A stretch of 64,000 nt of DNA from Promethearchaeota archaeon (lineage in GTDB: Archaea > Asgardarchaeota > Lokiarchaeia > Sigyniarchaeales > SOKP01): assembly GCA_019058365.1 (NCBI GenBank), contig JAHPZE010000004.1:62001-126000 (forward strand), given 5' to 3'. A program made the position numbers and the translations under genes. Below, one piece after another: positions 62,877 through 64,000 of this stretch. Numbering within the stretch: position 1 is the first letter of the stretch; every line of letters begins with the position of its first letter. Below the pieces are notes generated by a model. It had not been told where the DNA came from. It made no database searches and was given only the letters and a program-made list of their open reading frames with translations.

Positions 62877-64000
62877 CTATCTACAACCTCCTTTAATCAC
62901 TTCTGCTGCTCTTGCTGCTGTCCCACTTGCTTCAGCAACCGAGCGAGGTATATCCATTGGTTCACGAGCACAACCACATGTGAAAATACCTTCTACACTC
63001 GTTTCTACCGGAAAAAATGGATCAGTTTTTATAAAATTATATTTATTTAATTCAATTCCTAATACATCTGCTAATCTCTCAATCCCTTGTGAAGGAATAA
63101 TGCATGTTGCTAAAACTGCTAAATCTACTTTCATTTGTTTTATTTCTGATGTATTAAGATCTTCATAAGTAATAATAGGACTTTCATCCTCATCTACATC
63201 AATATGTGAAACTTTACTTTTAATATATTTGATATTATATTCATCCTCTCCTCTATGGAGAAAAGATTGAAACCCTTTCCCTCCCGCTCTCATATCAATA
63301 TAAAAAGCATATGATTCTAAATCATTATTATGTTCATAGGCTATCATTGCTGCTTTTGTACAATACATGCAGCATATAGAAGAACAGTACTTTTGATCTC
63401 TATCTGAACGTGAACCTATGCATTGTAGAAAAGCAATTTTTTTAGGGTCCACCCCATCAGATAATCTTCTTAAATGCCCTTCGAGTGGACCAGAAGCACA
63501 AATTAACCGTTCAAATTCTAAGGAAGTTACCACATTTCTATATTTCTTATAACCATAATTAGCAAGAGGATTGATATCTTCAAATAACCCATATCCTGGT
63601 GCGACAATTATACAACCAACATTATCAATTTCTAAAATTTCGTCTTTTTGTGTAAAATCAATTGCTTCTGCACCACAATTCGTAGCGCATAATCCACAAA
63701 TTCCATAATTTAGATATACGCATGAATTTTTATCAATAATATAAACAGGAGGAACTGCTGAAGGAAAAGGAATATACACAGCTGCCCTATTTTTCAAGTT
63801 TGCATCAAAATAATTTGGAACACCTCGCACAGGGCAAATTGTAGCACAATCTCCACAATTTGTACAAACATCTTCCTTTACATAACGGGCACGTTTAAGA
63901 ACTTCTACAGTAAAATCTCCACTTGTGCCCTCTATTTTTTGTACTTCTGAAAGAGTATAAAGACTAATATTAGGATGCCTATAACATTCTGATAATTTTG
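62877..64000 (-). CDS. hdrA: HdrA N-terminal half (split form), 5' end outside window
   Basis: Corresponds to the first module of the long HdrA; at least 374 codons are inside the window, and the frame runs unbroken to base 64000. It has NISLYTLSEVQKIEG, then the Fe-S motif CTNCGDCATICP, CGLCATNCG, FLQCIGSRSDRDQKYCSSICCMYCTKAAM, and a final CGCAREPMDIPRSVAEASGTAARAAEVIKGGC. The amino-terminal FAD loop and the gene start lie beyond 64000. A shorter GTG start at 63830 would remove the first Fe-S set and is not the true start. The stop is one base before the HdrA-C gene. Confidence 0.9.
   Translation of the reverse strand, partial: KLSECYRHPNISLYTLSEVQKIEGTSGDFTVEVLKRARYVKEDVCTNCGDCATICPVRGVPNYFDANLKNRAAVYIPFPSAVPPVYIIDKNSCVYLNYGICGLCATNCGAEAIDFTQKDEILEIDNVGCIIVAPGYGLFEDINPLANYGYKKYRNVVTSLEFERLICASGPLEGHLRRLSDGVDPKKIAFLQCIGSRSDRDQKYCSSICCMYCTKAAMIAYEHNNDLESYAFYIDMRAGGKGFQSFLHRGEDEYNIKYIKSKVSHIDVDEDESPIITYEDLNTSEIKQMKVDLAVLATCIIPSQGIERLADVLGIELNKYNFIKTDPFFPVETSVEGIFTCGCAREPMDIPRSVAEASGTAARAAEVIKGGCR

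Noticed and set aside
63000..63830. Treating the last HdrA gene as complete, starting at 63830
   Set aside because: The frame remains open to base 64000 and contains the CTNCGDCATICP Fe-S motif, so it is simply cut by the window edge.

Overview
This window is a very AT-rich stretch of archaeal chromosome that most likely belongs to an Asgard archaeon, probably Lokiarchaeia-like (an inference from gene content). The support is a true actin (381 aa, C-terminus HRCF), a Rab/Arf-like small GTPase with a zinc ribbon, a Roadblock/LC7 protein and large leucine-rich-repeat proteins. These sit beside ordinary archaeal information-processing genes: Cdc48, FEN1, NOB1, aIF5A, SRP54, TrmY, a Hef/XPF helicase-nuclease, RpoK, a Y-family polymerase and an intron-containing tRNA-Val. 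Coding density is high. TTG and GTG starts are common, and three genes appear to need an ATT start.

Layout. 1-7.1 kb: Cdc48, FEN1, NOB1, NAD kinase, aIF5A (minus strand), then SRP54 (plus). 7.1-14.6 kb: TrmY, dihydroorotase, AMMECR1, FGGY kinase, a FilR1-type regulator, an SCP2-like protein and a dehydrogenase/class II aldolase fusion. 14.6-18.6 kb: a divergent pair lacking normal start codons (a TIM-barrel protein and a degenerate DapA-like domain fused to an APH-type kinase), then an inositol-monophosphatase-family enzyme. 18.7-25.9 kb: SUKH protein, MarR/GbsR-type regulator with a palindromic operator candidate in front of a divergent flavodoxin-ferredoxin gene, DNA polymerase IV, a second class II aldolase, a sugar isomerase, a NikR-like regulator without metal ligands, NadC and a hydrolase. 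25.9-36.7 kb: Roadblock, phosphodiesterase, CPBP protease, PfkB kinase, PurM-like, PurB, zinc ribbon, TldD/TldE, DUF1616, UXS-like epimerase. 36.8-43.7 kb: small GTPase, Hef, tRNA-Val, RpoK, small regulators, a LRR/HEAT protein and a zinc-finger protein.

43.7-51.1 kb is the most irregular region. A 6 kb segment (membrane-anchored PD-(D/E)XK-like nuclease, HhH protein, a gene remnant, a 1282-aa LRR-DUF1963 protein) is bounded on one side by the intact actin gene and on the other by a colinear copy of the last codons and 3' flank of actin in the same orientation. This could be a decayed tandem actin duplicate or an insertion into the actin 3' end.

52.8-64 kb is one long minus-strand operon for a flavin- and iron-sulfur-rich electron-transfer complex. 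In transcription order it encodes a HdrA N-terminal half (cut by the window edge), a HdrA C-terminal half, MvhD fused to a winged helix, a full-length 1005-aa HdrA, MvhD, an FdhB/HdrC-like Fe-S protein, sulfhydrogenase beta- and gamma-like subunits and a FrhB-like protein. It probably performs electron confurcation or bifurcation among ferredoxin, NAD(P)/F420 and a hydrogenase or disulfide partner encoded elsewhere.
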